Shown in pieces: positions 51,724-62,741 of a DNA stretch of 64,000 bases (position 1 is its first letter; each line of letters opens with the position of its first letter). The position numbers and the translations under genes are program-made. This DNA is from Flavobacteriaceae bacterium GSB9. GTDB lineage: Bacteria > Bacteroidota > Bacteroidia > Flavobacteriales > Flavobacteriaceae. The stretch is from NCBI GenBank assembly GCA_022749295.1, contig CP062007.1, positions 806,001 to 870,000 of the forward strand, read 5' to 3'. The notes beneath the pieces are model-generated. The model had not been told where the DNA came from and did no database searches. It saw only the letters and a program-made list of their open reading frames with translations.

Positions 51724-52446
51724 ATGAAAATAAAATCAAAAAAAATATTAAAAATTATTGGTGGTGTTATTGTATTTTTCACGCTTCCTAGTCTGCTTTT
51801 TTTTGGTTTCCTTTATATAAAATACGACGAAGACCTACCCGTTGGTATTGAAGGCCAACAGGCTGAAGAACTTGCTCATAAAATGTTGGATGCGCTAGAT
51901 TTTGACGCCTATCAAAAAACCAATTATTTAGAGTGGACCTTTAAAAACCGTCGCCATTACGAATGGAACAAAGAAGACAATACCTGTACGGTATACTGGA
52001 AAGAAAACAAAGTGGTGCTCAATTTAAGCGATTACTCCAAAAGTAAGGTGTTCATCCATAATTTTAGAAGTGAAAACGACATGGTTGATGGTTTAATCGA
52101 TAAAGCCATTGGGTATTTTGAAAACGATTCGTTTTGGGTAGTAGCTCCTTATAAAATATTCGACAAAGGCACAAAACGCCAATTGGTAAAAACCGAAGAC
52201 GACAAAGATGCGTTACTGGTAACCTATACTTTGGGAGGCTCAACACCGGGAGATTCTTATTTGTGGCACTTAGATGAAAACGGTATGCCAACAAGTTTCC
52301 AAATGTGGGTCAATATTTTACCCATCGATGGTCTTGAAGCAACTTGGAGCGATTGGACGACAACCGAAAGTGGCGCTAAATTACCAACATTCCATAAATT
52401 TCTTTTTTTTGGTTTGGAACTGAACGGTATAAAGGGTACCAAATAG
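51724..52446 (+). CDS. Hypothetical membrane-anchored protein
   Basis: The 240-aa protein has one N-terminal membrane helix (about residues 10-30, IIGGVIVFFTLPSLLFFG) and an extracytoplasmic domain rich in Trp, Asp and Lys. The domain has segments such as YLEWTFKNRRHYEWN, SFWVVAPYKIFDKG and TYTLGGSTPGDSYLW. No family was recognised. It resembles predicted beta-rich periplasmic proteins. The 263 bp before it contain only short open frames. Confidence 0.7.
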   Translation: MKIKSKKILKIIGGVIVFFTLPSLLFFGFLYIKYDEDLPVGIEGQQAEELAHKMLDALDFDAYQKTNYLEWTFKNRRHYEWNKEDNTCTVYWKENKVVLNLSDYSKSKVFIHNFRSENDMVDGLIDKAIGYFENDSFWVVAPYKIFDKGTKRQLVKTEDDKDALLVTYTLGGSTPGDSYLWHLDENGMPTSFQMWVNILPIDGLEATWSDWTTTESGAKLPTFHKFLFFGLELNGIKGTK

Positions 52447-52631
52447 TTAACACGTGTTTTAAGTTTTATGACTTCTGCTTTATTTTTCGATGCAGCCTTA
52501 CTTTTTTACTTAGTATTCATGCTCTATTGCCTCTTTTTTAAAACTTGAAATCTATCAAGAAATTTTGAGCGTCTCCCTTTTCGTCACTTCTTTGGTTTTT
52601 CTTGTTTATATTTTAGTTAAAGGCTACTAAA

Positions 52632-53156
52632 CTATTTACTGCGTTGCCCAACAAAATTATGGCTCTTCGATTTAAACAGTACATTAAAACTGGTTAAACT
52701 ACCATAAATTCTTGTAATGTACTGCTGTAAATCTATTTTTTGATGTTCATCCAAATCACTGGCATTAATACGTTGCTCCATAACTCGTAATCGGTCGCGA
52801 ACCATAATAATTTTGTTGAAGAACTTTTCAATAGGCAATTCGTATGGTTTTAAGGTTTCATCGGCAGGTTGCATAATAATCGTACCGCCTTTGTACTTAT
52901 CGGCTATTGGCACAACTTCACTCACATCGCTCCACCGCTTTAAAATTTGCACCAAACTACTTTCAACTTCAGAAAAACTAACCGTGTCCACGTCGCCATC
53001 GGCAGCTTCAATAACTTCAAAATCGCTATCCAAATCAATGGTTTCTAAACCTTCTTCTATAAAAGTAACCCAATAATGCTGCGATGTTACGTTGGTTACA
53101 ACACCTTTTCCGTATTCTGAATGATTAATGCGAGAGCCTATTCCTAATAATTTCAT
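52632..53156 (-). CDS. Hypothetical protein with Tudor/KOW-like N-terminus
   Basis: The 174-aa protein starts GIGSRINHSEYGKGVVTNVT, which resembles the C-terminal Tudor-like module of UvrD/PcrA (in this window VKHGRFGTGEVLKIEG at the end of UvrD). The remainder is helical (IEKFFNKIIMVRDRLRVMEQ) and acidic in its middle. It may bind DNA-processing proteins or RNA polymerase, but no function is established. It is divergent from uvrA with a 109-bp gap. Confidence 0.7.
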   Translation of the reverse strand: MKLLGIGSRINHSEYGKGVVTNVTSQHYWVTFIEEGLETIDLDSDFEVIEAADGDVDTVSFSEVESSLVQILKRWSDVSEVVPIADKYKGGTIIMQPADETLKPYELPIEKFFNKIIMVRDRLRVMEQRINASDLDEHQKIDLQQYITRIYGSLTSFNVLFKSKSHNFVGQRSK

Positions 53157-53242
53157 CTTTATGTTTTAGTTTAGTTGATTTTTCTTCCACAATTATAATA
53201 AATCCGAAACGAAAGTTCACAACAATTTAACAACTAAAATTG

Positions 53243-53250
53243 TAACTTTG
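53243..53250 (+). promoter_or_regulatory. Bacteroidota -7 box for uvrA
   Basis: TAACTTTG matches TAnnTTTG exactly and lies 15 bp before the chosen ATG at 53266. It also argues against a start at 53248, which would be inside the box. Confidence 0.5.
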
Positions 53251-53265
53251 CGCTTTTGCCATTTT

Positions 53266-56103
53266 ATGAGTGAATTTACCGATTTTATTGAAGTTAAGGG
53301 TGCACGCGTACACAACCTAAAAAACATAGATGTTTCGATTCCCAGAGAAAAACTGGTCGTGATTACCGGCCTTTCCGGAAGTGGAAAATCGTCATTAGCA
53401 TTTGATACGATTTATGCGGAAGGGCAACGTCGATACATTGAGACTTTCTCAGCTTATGCACGACAGTTTTTGGGAGGTTTGGAACGTCCTGATGTCGATA
53501 AAATCGATGGCCTATCACCCGTTATTGCCATAGAGCAAAAAACCACTAGCAAGTCACCACGATCTACCGTAGGCACCATTACCGAAATTTACGATTTTAT
53601 GCGTTTGCTATTTGCTAGGGCCAGTGATGCTTACAGTTACAATACCGGTGAAAAAATGGTAAGTTACAGTGATGAACAAATTAAGAAGCTCATCATCAAA
53701 GATTTTAAGGGGAAGCGTATTAATGTGCTTTCTCCAGTAATTCGTTCAAGAAAAGGGCATTATCGTGAATTGTTCGAGCAAATTGCTAAACAGGGTTTTG
53801 TAAAGGTTCGTACCGATGGCGAAATACGCGACCTTGTGAAGGGCATGAAACTTAACCGCTATAAAACCCACGATATTGAAATTGTAATTGACCGTTTAGT
53901 AATTAACGACGAGGTTGATAATGATAAACGACTTACCGAAACCATAAATACCGCCATGTACCATGGCGACGATGTACTTTTGGTAATTGACCAAGATACA
54001 GGTGAAACGCGTTATTTTAGCAGAAATTTAATGTGCCCGTCAAGCGGAATTTCTTATCCCAACCCAGAGCCAAACAATTTTTCATTCAATTCCCCAAAAG
54101 GAGCCTGTCCCAATTGCAATGGTATCGGCACCCTGTACCAAATCAATGAAAAAAAGATTGTTCCCAACGATAACCTATCGATTAAAAATGGCGCCTTGGC
54201 TCCACATGGTCCTGAAAAAAACAGTTGGATTTTTAAACAACTGGCCACTATAGCGCAACGGTTCGATTTTAAATTATCGGATGCCTACAAAGACATTCCC
54301 GAAGCGGCCAAACAGATGATTCTTTACGGCGGAAACGAAAAGTTTTCGGTAGAAAGTAAAACCTTGGGCGTTACCCGCAACTACAAAATTGATTTTGAAG
54401 GTGTTGCCAATTTTATTGAAAGCCAATACAAAACAGCCGAATCGAGATCATTAAAACGCTGGGCAAAAGAGTATATGGATAAAGTGCAGTGCCCTGTTTG
54501 CGAAGGCTCAAGACTAAAAAAAGAATCGCTTTACTTTAAAATAAACGAAAAGAATATTGCCGAACTGGCCAATACCGATATTGTTGATTTGGCCGACTGG
54601 TTCAATAACCTCCACAAACACCTTTCAAAAAAGCAACTTAAAATTGCTGAAGAGGTTGTTAAGGAAATTAAAGCCCGCTTGCAATTTCTGCTCGATGTAG
54701 GGCTCAATTACCTATCCTTAAACCGTAGTTCAAAATCCTTATCGGGTGGCGAAGCACAGCGTATACGATTAGCAACACAAATTGGTTCGCAATTGGTGGG
54801 TGTCCTCTATATTTTAGACGAGCCCAGTATAGGACTCCATCAACGGGATAACGAAAAACTTATCAACTCTTTAGTGTCGCTTCGCGATATCGGTAATTCT
54901 GTTATTGTTGTTGAGCATGACAAAGATATGATAGAACGTGCCGACTATGTTATCGATATTGGCCCCAAAGCAGGCAAGCATGGTGGTGATATTATTAGTA
55001 TTGGTAATCCTGATGAATTAAAAACGCACGATACGCTTACTGCCGATTATCTAAACGGCAACAAAGAAATCGAAATACCACAAAAGCGCCGTGAAGGCAA
55101 TGGCAATTTTTTAGAACTTAAAGGGTGTACAGGTAACAACCTTAAAAATGTTTCGGCTAAATTTCCTTTGGGTAAAATGATTGGAGTAACAGGTGTTTCA
55201 GGAAGTGGAAAATCGACATTAATCAACGAAACACTCTACCCTATTTTAAACGCCCACTATTTTAACGGTGTAAAAAAACCGATGCCTTACAAAAGTATTA
55301 AAGGGCTTGAGCATATCGATAAAGTTATCGACATCAACCAATCGCCAATTGGTAGAACACCGCGAAGTAACCCGGCGACTTACACCGGCACATTTAGTGA
55401 AATAAGAAGTTTGTTTGCTAAAATCCCAGAGGCTATGATTCGTGGTTACAAACCCGGACGCTTTAGTTTTAATGTAAAGGGCGGACGTTGTGAAACTTGC
55501 CAAGGCGCTGGCTTACGTGTTATTGAAATGAATTTTCTACCCGATGTTTACGTTGATTGTGAAACCTGCCAAGGGAAACGTTTTAACCGTGAAACCCTCG
55601 AAATTCGTTATAAAGGAAAATCCATTAGTGATGTACTGAATATGACGATTAACGAGGCCGTTGAATTTTTTGAACATATCCCGAAAATTCATAAAAAATT
55701 AAAAACTATTAAAGATGTCGGTTTGGGCTACATCACACTCGGTCAACAAAGCACCACGCTTTCTGGTGGTGAAGCACAACGCATCAAACTGGCCACCGAA
55801 CTTTCCAAACGCGATACCGGCAACACCTTTTATATTCTAGACGAGCCCACTACCGGACTTCATTTTGAAGATATAAGGGTACTTATGCAAGTATTGAATA
55901 AACTAGTAAACAAAGGTAATACCGTACTAATTATTGAGCATAATTTAGACGTTATTAAAACGGTAGACCATATTATCGACATTGGTTATGAAGGTGGAAA
56001 GGGTGGTGGAAAAATTGTTGCAGAAGGCACACCAGAAGCCATACTTAGCCACAAAAAAAGCTACACAGCAAAGTTTTTAAAAAAAGAATTTAAGCAAAAT
56101 TAA
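53266..56103 (+). CDS. uvrA: UvrA, excinuclease ABC subunit A
   Basis: The 945-aa protein is the damage-recognition ATPase of nucleotide-excision repair. It has two ABC modules ([12 protein letters not shown] near the start and [12 protein letters not shown] in the second), each with an ABC signature ([28 protein letters not shown]). Zn-binding CxxC pairs are visible ([35 protein letters not shown]). The start is the ATG at 53266 ([12 protein letters not shown]). Its partner uvrB is not in the window. Confidence 0.97.
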   Translation: MSEFTDFIEVKGARVHNLKNIDVSIPREKLVVITGLSGSGKSSLAFDTIYAEGQRRYIETFSAYARQFLGGLERPDVDKIDGLSPVIAIEQKTTSKSPRSTVGTITEIYDFMRLLFARASDAYSYNTGEKMVSYSDEQIKKLIIKDFKGKRINVLSPVIRSRKGHYRELFEQIAKQGFVKVRTDGEIRDLVKGMKLNRYKTHDIEIVIDRLVINDEVDNDKRLTETINTAMYHGDDVLLVIDQDTGETRYFSRNLMCPSSGISYPNPEPNNFSFNSPKGACPNCNGIGTLYQINEKKIVPNDNLSIKNGALAPHGPEKNSWIFKQLATIAQRFDFKLSDAYKDIPEAAKQMILYGGNEKFSVESKTLGVTRNYKIDFEGVANFIESQYKTAESRSLKRWAKEYMDKVQCPVCEGSRLKKESLYFKINEKNIAELANTDIVDLADWFNNLHKHLSKKQLKIAEEVVKEIKARLQFLLDVGLNYLSLNRSSKSLSGGEAQRIRLATQIGSQLVGVLYILDEPSIGLHQRDNEKLINSLVSLRDIGNSVIVVEHDKDMIERADYVIDIGPKAGKHGGDIISIGNPDELKTHDTLTADYLNGNKEIEIPQKRREGNGNFLELKGCTGNNLKNVSAKFPLGKMIGVTGVSGSGKSTLINETLYPILNAHYFNGVKKPMPYKSIKGLEHIDKVIDINQSPIGRTPRSNPATYTGTFSEIRSLFAKIPEAMIRGYKPGRFSFNVKGGRCETCQGAGLRVIEMNFLPDVYVDCETCQGKRFNRETLEIRYKGKSISDVLNMTINEAVEFFEHIPKIHKKLKTIKDVGLGYITLGQQSTTLSGGEAQRIKLATELSKRDTGNTFYILDEPTTGLHFEDIRVLMQVLNKLVNKGNTVLIIEHNLDVIKTVDHIIDIGYEGGKGGGKIVAEGTPEAILSHKKSYTAKFLKKEFKQN

Positions 56104-56201
56104 GTGTTGCTAACCAACATTAATTATGCTAACAACCAACCCTTTGTCTTTATTTTCAACTTTATATAGTGTTTTTTCGTATATTTAAGTACAAACCATA
56201 A

Positions 56202-56381
<180 letters not shown>

Positions 56382-56401
56382 AATAAATTCAAAATGAAGT
56401 C

Positions 56402-56429
56402 AAAGCAAACCTTTTGGTTTGCTTTTTTT
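56402..56429 (+). terminator. Intrinsic terminator after the lmo0937-like gene
   Basis: AAAGCAAACC (56402-56411) pairs perfectly with GGTTTGCTTT (56416-56425) around TTTT, followed by T. It shows that open frame upstream of 56484 is non-coding and moves the start of the next gene to 56484. Confidence 0.88.
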
Positions 56430-56483
56430 ATTCATTTTATAATATTAATTTGCGTACCATTAATTACAAATTTGTTTAGAATA

Positions 56484-57173
56484 ATGAGAAAGGAACACCT
56501 CCACAAAGGTTGGAACGAAATAAAAACCAACGATTCTTGGGCCATATTTAAAATTATGGGCGAGTTCGTTAATGGCTATGAAAAGTTAAGTAAAATTGGG
56601 CCGTGTGTATCAATATTCGGATCGGCTCGTACCAAACCCAACCAAAAGTACTATCAACTTGCTGAGAATATTGCCAAAAAAATAGTTGAAGCAGGTTATG
56701 GCGTTATTACTGGCGGAGGCCCAGGAATTATGGAAGCTGGCAACAAAGGTGCGCATCTTGGCGGCGGAACTTCGGTAGGGCTAAATATAGAGTTACCTTT
56801 TGAGCAACACGACAACCCTTATATAGATCCCGATAAAAGTTTAGATTTCGATTACTTTTTTGTTAGAAAAGTAATGTTTGTAAAATACTCACAAGGCTTT
56901 GTGGTTATGCCTGGTGGTTTTGGTACATTAGACGAATTTTTTGAAGCACTTACTTTAATACAAACCCATAAAATTGGAAAATTTCCCATTATTTTAGTAG
57001 GAACAGACTTTTGGAAAGGCCTTATTGAATGGATAAAAACGACTTTGTTGGATTCATTTTCAAATATTAGCCCTAAAGACCTCGACCTTATTCATCTTAT
57101 TGATACCGAAGACGAGGTTATTGATATTTTGGATAACTTCTATAAAAACTCCCGTTTGAGTCCTAACTTTTAA
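56484..57173 (+). CDS. LOG-family protein (TIGR00730), nucleoside monophosphate phosphoribohydrolase
   Basis: The 229-aa Rossmann-fold protein has the LOG hallmarks GGGPGIMEAGNKG and PGGFGTLDE. LOG proteins release a base from a nucleoside 5'-monophosphate; bacterial members act on AMP or cytokinin ribotides. The ATG at 56484 (MRKEHLHKGWNE) is chosen because the 30 residues upstream coincide with a terminator hairpin. Confidence 0.9.
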   Translation: MRKEHLHKGWNEIKTNDSWAIFKIMGEFVNGYEKLSKIGPCVSIFGSARTKPNQKYYQLAENIAKKIVEAGYGVITGGGPGIMEAGNKGAHLGGGTSVGLNIELPFEQHDNPYIDPDKSLDFDYFFVRKVMFVKYSQGFVVMPGGFGTLDEFFEALTLIQTHKIGKFPIILVGTDFWKGLIEWIKTTLLDSFSNISPKDLDLIHLIDTEDEVIDILDNFYKNSRLSPNF

Positions 57174-57316
57174 CTTAAAACTAGAGTTAAGTATTTTTCT
57201 AAAGGACACTATTACCTATGCATGCATAATAACTGGCCTAAAGCGTACAAGCCCTAATTTATTTTATTATCTTGCAGCGCCTTACATGAAATTGCTAACC
57301 TTAATGCTATTTAAAA

Positions 57317-60148
57317 TTGAAAATACGTCTTTTTAGTTTTATCCTTTTTTTACTAATGCCCCTTCTTCACTTTAGTCAAAATAAAATTGACCTAAAAGCT
57401 GTATTTGATGTTGAAAACAAACAAATTAAAATTTCGCAAACCATTGTTTATCACAATACAACCAACCACGCGTTAAATACCATTTATTTAAACGATTGGA
57501 GCAATAGTTATTCTACAAAAAAAACACCATTAGCCATTAGAATGGCAGATGAATACAAAAACGATTTTCATTTAGCGAAGAATGAAGACCGAGGGTTTTC
57601 AGTTATAGCATCTATAAAACAAAATGGTACCGAACTAAAATTCAATCAATTAAAAAACCAAACCGATATTATCAAAGTTGAACTTGATTCACCTTTAAAA
57701 CCAAACGAGGCTTACGCCATAGATTTAGAATATACAGTGCAAGTACCTCATGCTAAATTCACCAGTTATGGTATTACCGATCAAGGGAATTTTAATTTAA
57801 GATATTGGTATATTACACCTGCCGTTTTCGATGGCGAGTGGCAATATTATAGCAATAAGGATTTAGATGATCTCTATATCCCTAAATCTGATGTTACATT
57901 AGAGATTGAACATCCCAACGGCTATGTGCTCACATCAGAACTTAACACTGAGAATATTGAACAACTCCCCTACAAACAAATCGTTACTTTATCTGGAAAA
58001 GACCGTGTAAACAATAAACTTTTTTTAAGCAGGAAATCAACCTTTACAACGCTTCAAGCCGATGATTATGCTATTGTTTCCAATATCGAAGACAAAGACC
58101 TTGAAGTCATCGATAAAGTTTTGATTACTGAAAAAATCAAAAACTTTATTTTCGACAACTTTGGAGGGTACCCGCACAACAGACTATTACTGACACAAAT
58201 AGACAACGACAAGGATCCCATTTACGGATTAAATTTCTTGCCGAGTTTTGTAAAACCTTATCCCAGCCATTTTCAGTATGAGTTAAAAGTTTTAAAAATT
58301 GCGCTGCACAATTATTTGGAAAATACCCTACTTATAAATCCTCGTAAAGAGCAATGGCTTCTCGACGGTATCCAAATTTATTACTTAATAAATTATGTGG
58401 ACCAACATTATCCCAACATGAAATTTTTAGGGACCATTGCAGATTTTTGGGGCGTGAGGTCCTTTCATGCGGCCGATATGAAATTTAACGATAAATACAT
58501 TTTAGCTTTTATGCTCATGGCACGCACCAACCGCGACCAACCGTTGGCCATGCACAAAGATTCATTGCTGAAATTTAACCACAATATAGCCAACAAATAC
58601 AAAGCTGGGGTTGGACTAAAATATTTAGATGATTTTGTAAACCACGACATTGTCGAGCATAGCGTAGAATCCTTTATATTAGAAAACAAACTAAAGCATA
58701 CCTCGGCCAAAGCCTTTGAAAAATACATCAAATCAAAAGCGTCAAAAAACATCGATTGGTTTTTTAACGACTATCTAAAAACCCGAAAAAAGATAGATTT
58801 CAAAATTAAAAACGTTGAAAAAACTGAAGACTCGGTAACCGTAACCATTAAAAACAAACGAGACAATAACATGCCGGTATCATTGTATAGTTTGTATGAT
58901 GACGAAATTGTGCGCAAAACTTGGGTTGAAAACATTGATGGTCGCAAAACCATAACTATTCCTCGTGATGGTGCCAATAAACTGGTACTAAATTACGAAA
59001 ATACGATTCCCGAAATCAATCTCCGCGACAACTGGAAATCGCTAAAAGGCTTCTTTTTTAACAACAAGCCCTTACAGTTTAGATTGTTTAAAGATATTGA
59101 AGACCCCTACTATAATCAAGTATTCCTTATGCCCATTGCCGAGTTCAATAACATATACGACGGTATAACCTTAGGAGCTAAGGCTTACAATACAACTGTT
59201 TTAAGAAAAACATTTAATTACAAAATAACGCCTGTTTATGCTCTCAAATCGAAATCCTTAACGGGTTCGGCATCAATGTCCAAAACGCATTATTTTGAAA
59301 ACAGCGACCTTTATTTATTAAACTATGGCATAGTGGGTGGATATTCATCTTATGCACCCGATTTATTTGTTACCCAAATAACACCATCGCTTACCTTTAT
59401 GTTTCGTGAAAGCGATGATTTACGATCTAACAAACGCGATATGCTAAGGTTTAGGTATGTAAATATCAAAAGAGATAAAGACGAAAACAATATTTTCACG
59501 TCTTCCGAACCTAACTACAGTATTTTCAATGCGCGCTATATTAATTCTAACGATAATCTAATTAACTACAGTAAATGGTACACCGATTTTCAGTTGGGTA
59601 AAAAATTCAGCAAGGTATCGTTCAATTTCGAATACCGCAAGCTATTTGAAAGTAACAGGCAATTGAATTTACGCATGTTTGCAGGGGCCTTTTTAAAGAA
59701 CAATACCGATCCCAGTTCTAATTATTTCAGCTTTGCTTTAGATCGGCCAACTGATTATTTATTTGATTACAATTACCTTGGAAGGTCTGAAGAAACAGGG
59801 ATTTTTAGCCAACAATACATTACAGCCGAAGGCGGCTTTAAGTCAAAATTAGATACTAAATTCGCCGATCAATGGATAACCACTTTTAACGCCAGTACAA
59901 CCCTTTGGAAATACATCTTGGCTTATGGAGATTTAGGCCTAGTAAAAAACAAACACAACCCCACCAAATTTGTGTACGATTCTGGTATTCGCGTCAATTT
60001 AGTAACCGATTACTTTGAAATTTATTTCCCTATCTACTCCAACTTAGGTTGGGAAGTTGGTCAACCGCACTACGATCAAAAAATACGCTTTAAATTCACC
60101 CTAGATCCTCAGTCACTTTTAGGGCTGTTTAGAAGACGCTGGTACTAA
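57317..60148 (+). CDS. Degenerate M1-peptidase-like protein with probable C-terminal beta-barrel (TTG start)
   Basis: The 943-aa protein has a signal peptide and an M1-like beta domain followed by a gluzincin-like helical region. Where active enzymes have HExxH, the sequence is HNYLE (H331, N332, E335), and WLLDG replaces W-x-x-E-G. Two zinc ligands and the catalytic glutamate are therefore lost. The last about 350 residues alternate aromatic and polar stretches and end in a tryptophan-tyrosine pair, like an outer-membrane barrel. The only start before the signal peptide is TTG at 57317, with TAA in frame five codons upstream. The function is unknown. Confidence 0.8.
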   Translation: MKIRLFSFILFLLMPLLHFSQNKIDLKAVFDVENKQIKISQTIVYHNTTNHALNTIYLNDWSNSYSTKKTPLAIRMADEYKNDFHLAKNEDRGFSVIASIKQNGTELKFNQLKNQTDIIKVELDSPLKPNEAYAIDLEYTVQVPHAKFTSYGITDQGNFNLRYWYITPAVFDGEWQYYSNKDLDDLYIPKSDVTLEIEHPNGYVLTSELNTENIEQLPYKQIVTLSGKDRVNNKLFLSRKSTFTTLQADDYAIVSNIEDKDLEVIDKVLITEKIKNFIFDNFGGYPHNRLLLTQIDNDKDPIYGLNFLPSFVKPYPSHFQYELKVLKIALHNYLENTLLINPRKEQWLLDGIQIYYLINYVDQHYPNMKFLGTIADFWGVRSFHAADMKFNDKYILAFMLMARTNRDQPLAMHKDSLLKFNHNIANKYKAGVGLKYLDDFVNHDIVEHSVESFILENKLKHTSAKAFEKYIKSKASKNIDWFFNDYLKTRKKIDFKIKNVEKTEDSVTVTIKNKRDNNMPVSLYSLYDDEIVRKTWVENIDGRKTITIPRDGANKLVLNYENTIPEINLRDNWKSLKGFFFNNKPLQFRLFKDIEDPYYNQVFLMPIAEFNNIYDGITLGAKAYNTTVLRKTFNYKITPVYALKSKSLTGSASMSKTHYFENSDLYLLNYGIVGGYSSYAPDLFVTQITPSLTFMFRESDDLRSNKRDMLRFRYVNIKRDKDENNIFTSSEPNYSIFNARYINSNDNLINYSKWYTDFQLGKKFSKVSFNFEYRKLFESNRQLNLRMFAGAFLKNNTDPSSNYFSFALDRPTDYLFDYNYLGRSEETGIFSQQYITAEGGFKSKLDTKFADQWITTFNASTTLWKYILAYGDLGLVKNKHNPTKFVYDSGIRVNLVTDYFEIYFPIYSNLGWEVGQPHYDQKIRFKFTLDPQSLLGLFRRRWY

Positions 60149-60284
60149 TTCTGTTTTGAATAATTGTCATTAAATTTAATTATTCGATATATTTTTCGTA
60201 ATTTTTAGACGCAAAAACACATTTTTTTATATATTTCACATAGGTTTAACACCTAATATCATTGCAAAAAAGCTAAAAATTGCC

Positions 60285-60292
60285 TACTTTTG
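60285..60292 (+). promoter_or_regulatory. Bacteroidota -7 box for the E1 fusion gene
   Basis: TACTTTTG matches TAnnTTTG exactly. A TTG (60262-60264) 20 bp upstream is a partial -33 box. The start codon is 22 bp downstream. Confidence 0.6.
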
Positions 60293-60313
60293 CGCAAGCT
60301 AAACTAACACTAG

Positions 60314-62725
60314 ATGCACACCCTAACCGATTTGGAAAACAACCTGTCATTTGAAGATTTTAAAACCGAAGTCATCAACGACTATAAAATTGCGGTAATA
60401 AGCAGAGAATGTAGTTTGTTGGGACGCAGGGAAGTATTAACCGGAAAAGCTAAATTCGGTATCTTTGGCGACGGTAAAGAAGTACCGCAGTTAGCCATGG
60501 CCAAAGCCTTTAAAAAAGGTGATTGGCGTTCGGGGTATTATCGCGACCAAACCTTTATGATGGCCTTGGGCGAGCTTACTCCAGAGCAATTTTTCGCAGG
60601 ACTTTACGCCAATACCAACATCAAACTTGAACCCATGTCGGCCGGTCGACAAATGGGCGGGCATTTTGTGTCACATAGTTTAAACGATAATGGCAGTTGG
60701 AAAGACCTTACCAAACAATACAATTCAAGTGCCGATATTTCTCCTACTGCTGGGCAAATGCCCAGGCTTTTGGGCTTGGCACAAGCTTCAAAAATTTTCA
60801 GGGAAGTTAAAGGCATAAATACCACTAATTTTTCTGTTGAAGGCAACGAAGTGGCTTGGGGTACTATAGGTAACGCCAGTACCAGTGAAGGCCTGTTTTT
60901 TGAAACCATAAACGCTGCTGGCGTGCTTCAGGTGCCTGTAGTTATTAGCGTTTGGGATGACGAATATGGCATTTCGGTACACGCCAAGTACCAAACAACA
61001 AAAGAAAATATATCTGAAATACTTAGTGGTTTTCAGCGAGACGAAAAAAATAAAGGGTTCGAAATTCTACGCGTCAAAGGGTGGGATTACGCCAAACTCA
61101 TGGAAACATACGAAGAAGCTGGAGCCATTGCCCGCGAGGAACATGTTCCTGTTTTAATTCATGTTACCGAACTCACACAACCCCAAGGACACTCCACCTC
61201 GGGATCGCATGAGCGATACAAAACTCCTGAACGCTTAGAGTGGGAAGACCAGCACGATTGCAACACCAGAATGCGCAATTGGATGATTGAAAACGGTATT
61301 GCCACGAATGAAGATTTACTTGATATTGAACGCACAGCAAAGCGTGAAGTTAGGCAAGCTAAAAACAACGCTTGGCATACGTTTTTAAAGCCCATTAAGA
61401 ATGAGCAAGACGAGCTTGTTTCCATTTTAAAACAAGTTGAAACCACTAGTCCAAATGGTGTTTTCCTTTCAAAAATCAGAGAGGGTTTAAGTAAAATTTC
61501 AGAACCTACTAGAAAGGATATCCTATCGCATGGCCGCAAAGCGCTACGTTATTTGCTTGGTGAAAACACACCCGAGAAAGCCAAATTAATGCGTTGGATC
61601 AATGCCATTTTCGAAAAAGCACAACCTAAATTCAGTTCGCATTTGTATTCTGAAACCCAAGGTTCCAACACGCGAATAAAAGAAATAAAACCATCATACA
61701 ACGATGATGCACCACAAGTAGATGGTCGTATTATCCTGCGTGATAATTTTGATGCTATTTTCAGCCGTTATCCTGAAGCTCTTATTTTTGGTGAAGACAC
61801 TGGAAATATTGGAGATGTTAACCAAGGGTTGGAAGGCCTACAGGAAAAACACGGTGAACTTCGTGTGGCCGATACCGGCATCCGTGAGGCTACTATCGTT
61901 GGGCAAGGAATAGGCATGGCATTGCGTGGTCTGCGCCCCATTGCCGAAATCCAGTACTTAGATTATATCCTTTACGCGATTCAAATTATAAGCGACGATT
62001 TAGCCACCACCCATTACCGCACCAAAGGCAAGCAAAAAGCACCCTTAATTATCCGTACACGTGGCCATAGGCTTGAGGGCATTTGGCATTCCGGTTCGCA
62101 AATGGGCGGTATTCTAAATTTGGTAAAAGGCATTAACCTGCTCGTGCCACGAAATATGACGAAAGCTGCAGGATTCTATAATACGCTGTTATTGGGCGAC
62201 GACCCCGCTATTGTGGTAGAATGTTTAAACGGCTACCGATTAAAAGAGAAAATGCCTAACAATTTGGGGGCACTAAAAACACCTATTGGTGTGGCAGAAA
62301 CCATTAAAGAGGGTACCGACATCACTTTGGTATCTTACGGTTCTACACTACGCATTGTGGAGCAAACGGCCAAAGAATTACAGGCTGTTGGCATTGATGT
62401 TGAAATAATTGATGTGCAATCGTTAATGCCTTTCGACTTAAATCATGATATCGTTAAGAGCATCGCCAAAACCAATAAAGTGATGGTCATTGACGAAGAT
62501 GTACCTGGTGGGGCATCGGCCTATATTTTAGATAAAATTTTAAATAAACAAAACGCCTTTCAGTATCTGGATAGCGCACCAAAAACGCTTACGGCCAAAC
62601 CGCACCGCCCTGCTTATGGCAACGATGGCGACTATTTTTCAAAACCATCGGCCGAAGATATTTTTGAAGCCGTTTACGCCGTGATGCACGAATACAACCC
62701 TTCAGATTTCCCTAAACTCAGATAA
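60314..62725 (+). CDS. Fused alpha/beta E1 of a branched-chain 2-oxoacid dehydrogenase
   Basis: The 803-aa thiamine-diphosphate protein joins the E1 alpha subunit (about 1-400; EGNEVAWGTIGNAS is in the ThDP-binding region) and the E1 beta subunit (about 460-803; GEDTGNIGDVNQG, ADTGIREATIVGQG, IDVQSLMPFD). Such fused E1 proteins are common in Bacteroidota and feed 2-oxo acids into a branched-chain dehydrogenase complex, giving acyl-CoA for fatty-acid starters. E2/E3 are not in the window. The DoxX gene follows after 16 bp. Confidence 0.93.
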   Translation: MHTLTDLENNLSFEDFKTEVINDYKIAVISRECSLLGRREVLTGKAKFGIFGDGKEVPQLAMAKAFKKGDWRSGYYRDQTFMMALGELTPEQFFAGLYANTNIKLEPMSAGRQMGGHFVSHSLNDNGSWKDLTKQYNSSADISPTAGQMPRLLGLAQASKIFREVKGINTTNFSVEGNEVAWGTIGNASTSEGLFFETINAAGVLQVPVVISVWDDEYGISVHAKYQTTKENISEILSGFQRDEKNKGFEILRVKGWDYAKLMETYEEAGAIAREEHVPVLIHVTELTQPQGHSTSGSHERYKTPERLEWEDQHDCNTRMRNWMIENGIATNEDLLDIERTAKREVRQAKNNAWHTFLKPIKNEQDELVSILKQVETTSPNGVFLSKIREGLSKISEPTRKDILSHGRKALRYLLGENTPEKAKLMRWINAIFEKAQPKFSSHLYSETQGSNTRIKEIKPSYNDDAPQVDGRIILRDNFDAIFSRYPEALIFGEDTGNIGDVNQGLEGLQEKHGELRVADTGIREATIVGQGIGMALRGLRPIAEIQYLDYILYAIQIISDDLATTHYRTKGKQKAPLIIRTRGHRLEGIWHSGSQMGGILNLVKGINLLVPRNMTKAAGFYNTLLLGDDPAIVVECLNGYRLKEKMPNNLGALKTPIGVAETIKEGTDITLVSYGSTLRIVEQTAKELQAVGIDVEIIDVQSLMPFDLNHDIVKSIAKTNKVMVIDEDVPGGASAYILDKILNKQNAFQYLDSAPKTLTAKPHRPAYGNDGDYFSKPSAEDIFEAVYAVMHEYNPSDFPKLR

Positions 62726-62741
62726 GATTAATAGCAAAAAA

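Noticed and set aside
52468-52548. 26-aa hydrophobic micro-ORF (MTSALFFDAALLFYLVF...)
   Set aside because: It is very short and hydrophobic by AT-rich composition, with no promoter or conservation evidence available.
56394-56483. Longer N-terminus of the LOG-family gene (start at 56394)
   Set aside because: It coincides with a perfect terminator hairpin with T-run, and the family starts near MRKEHLHKGW.
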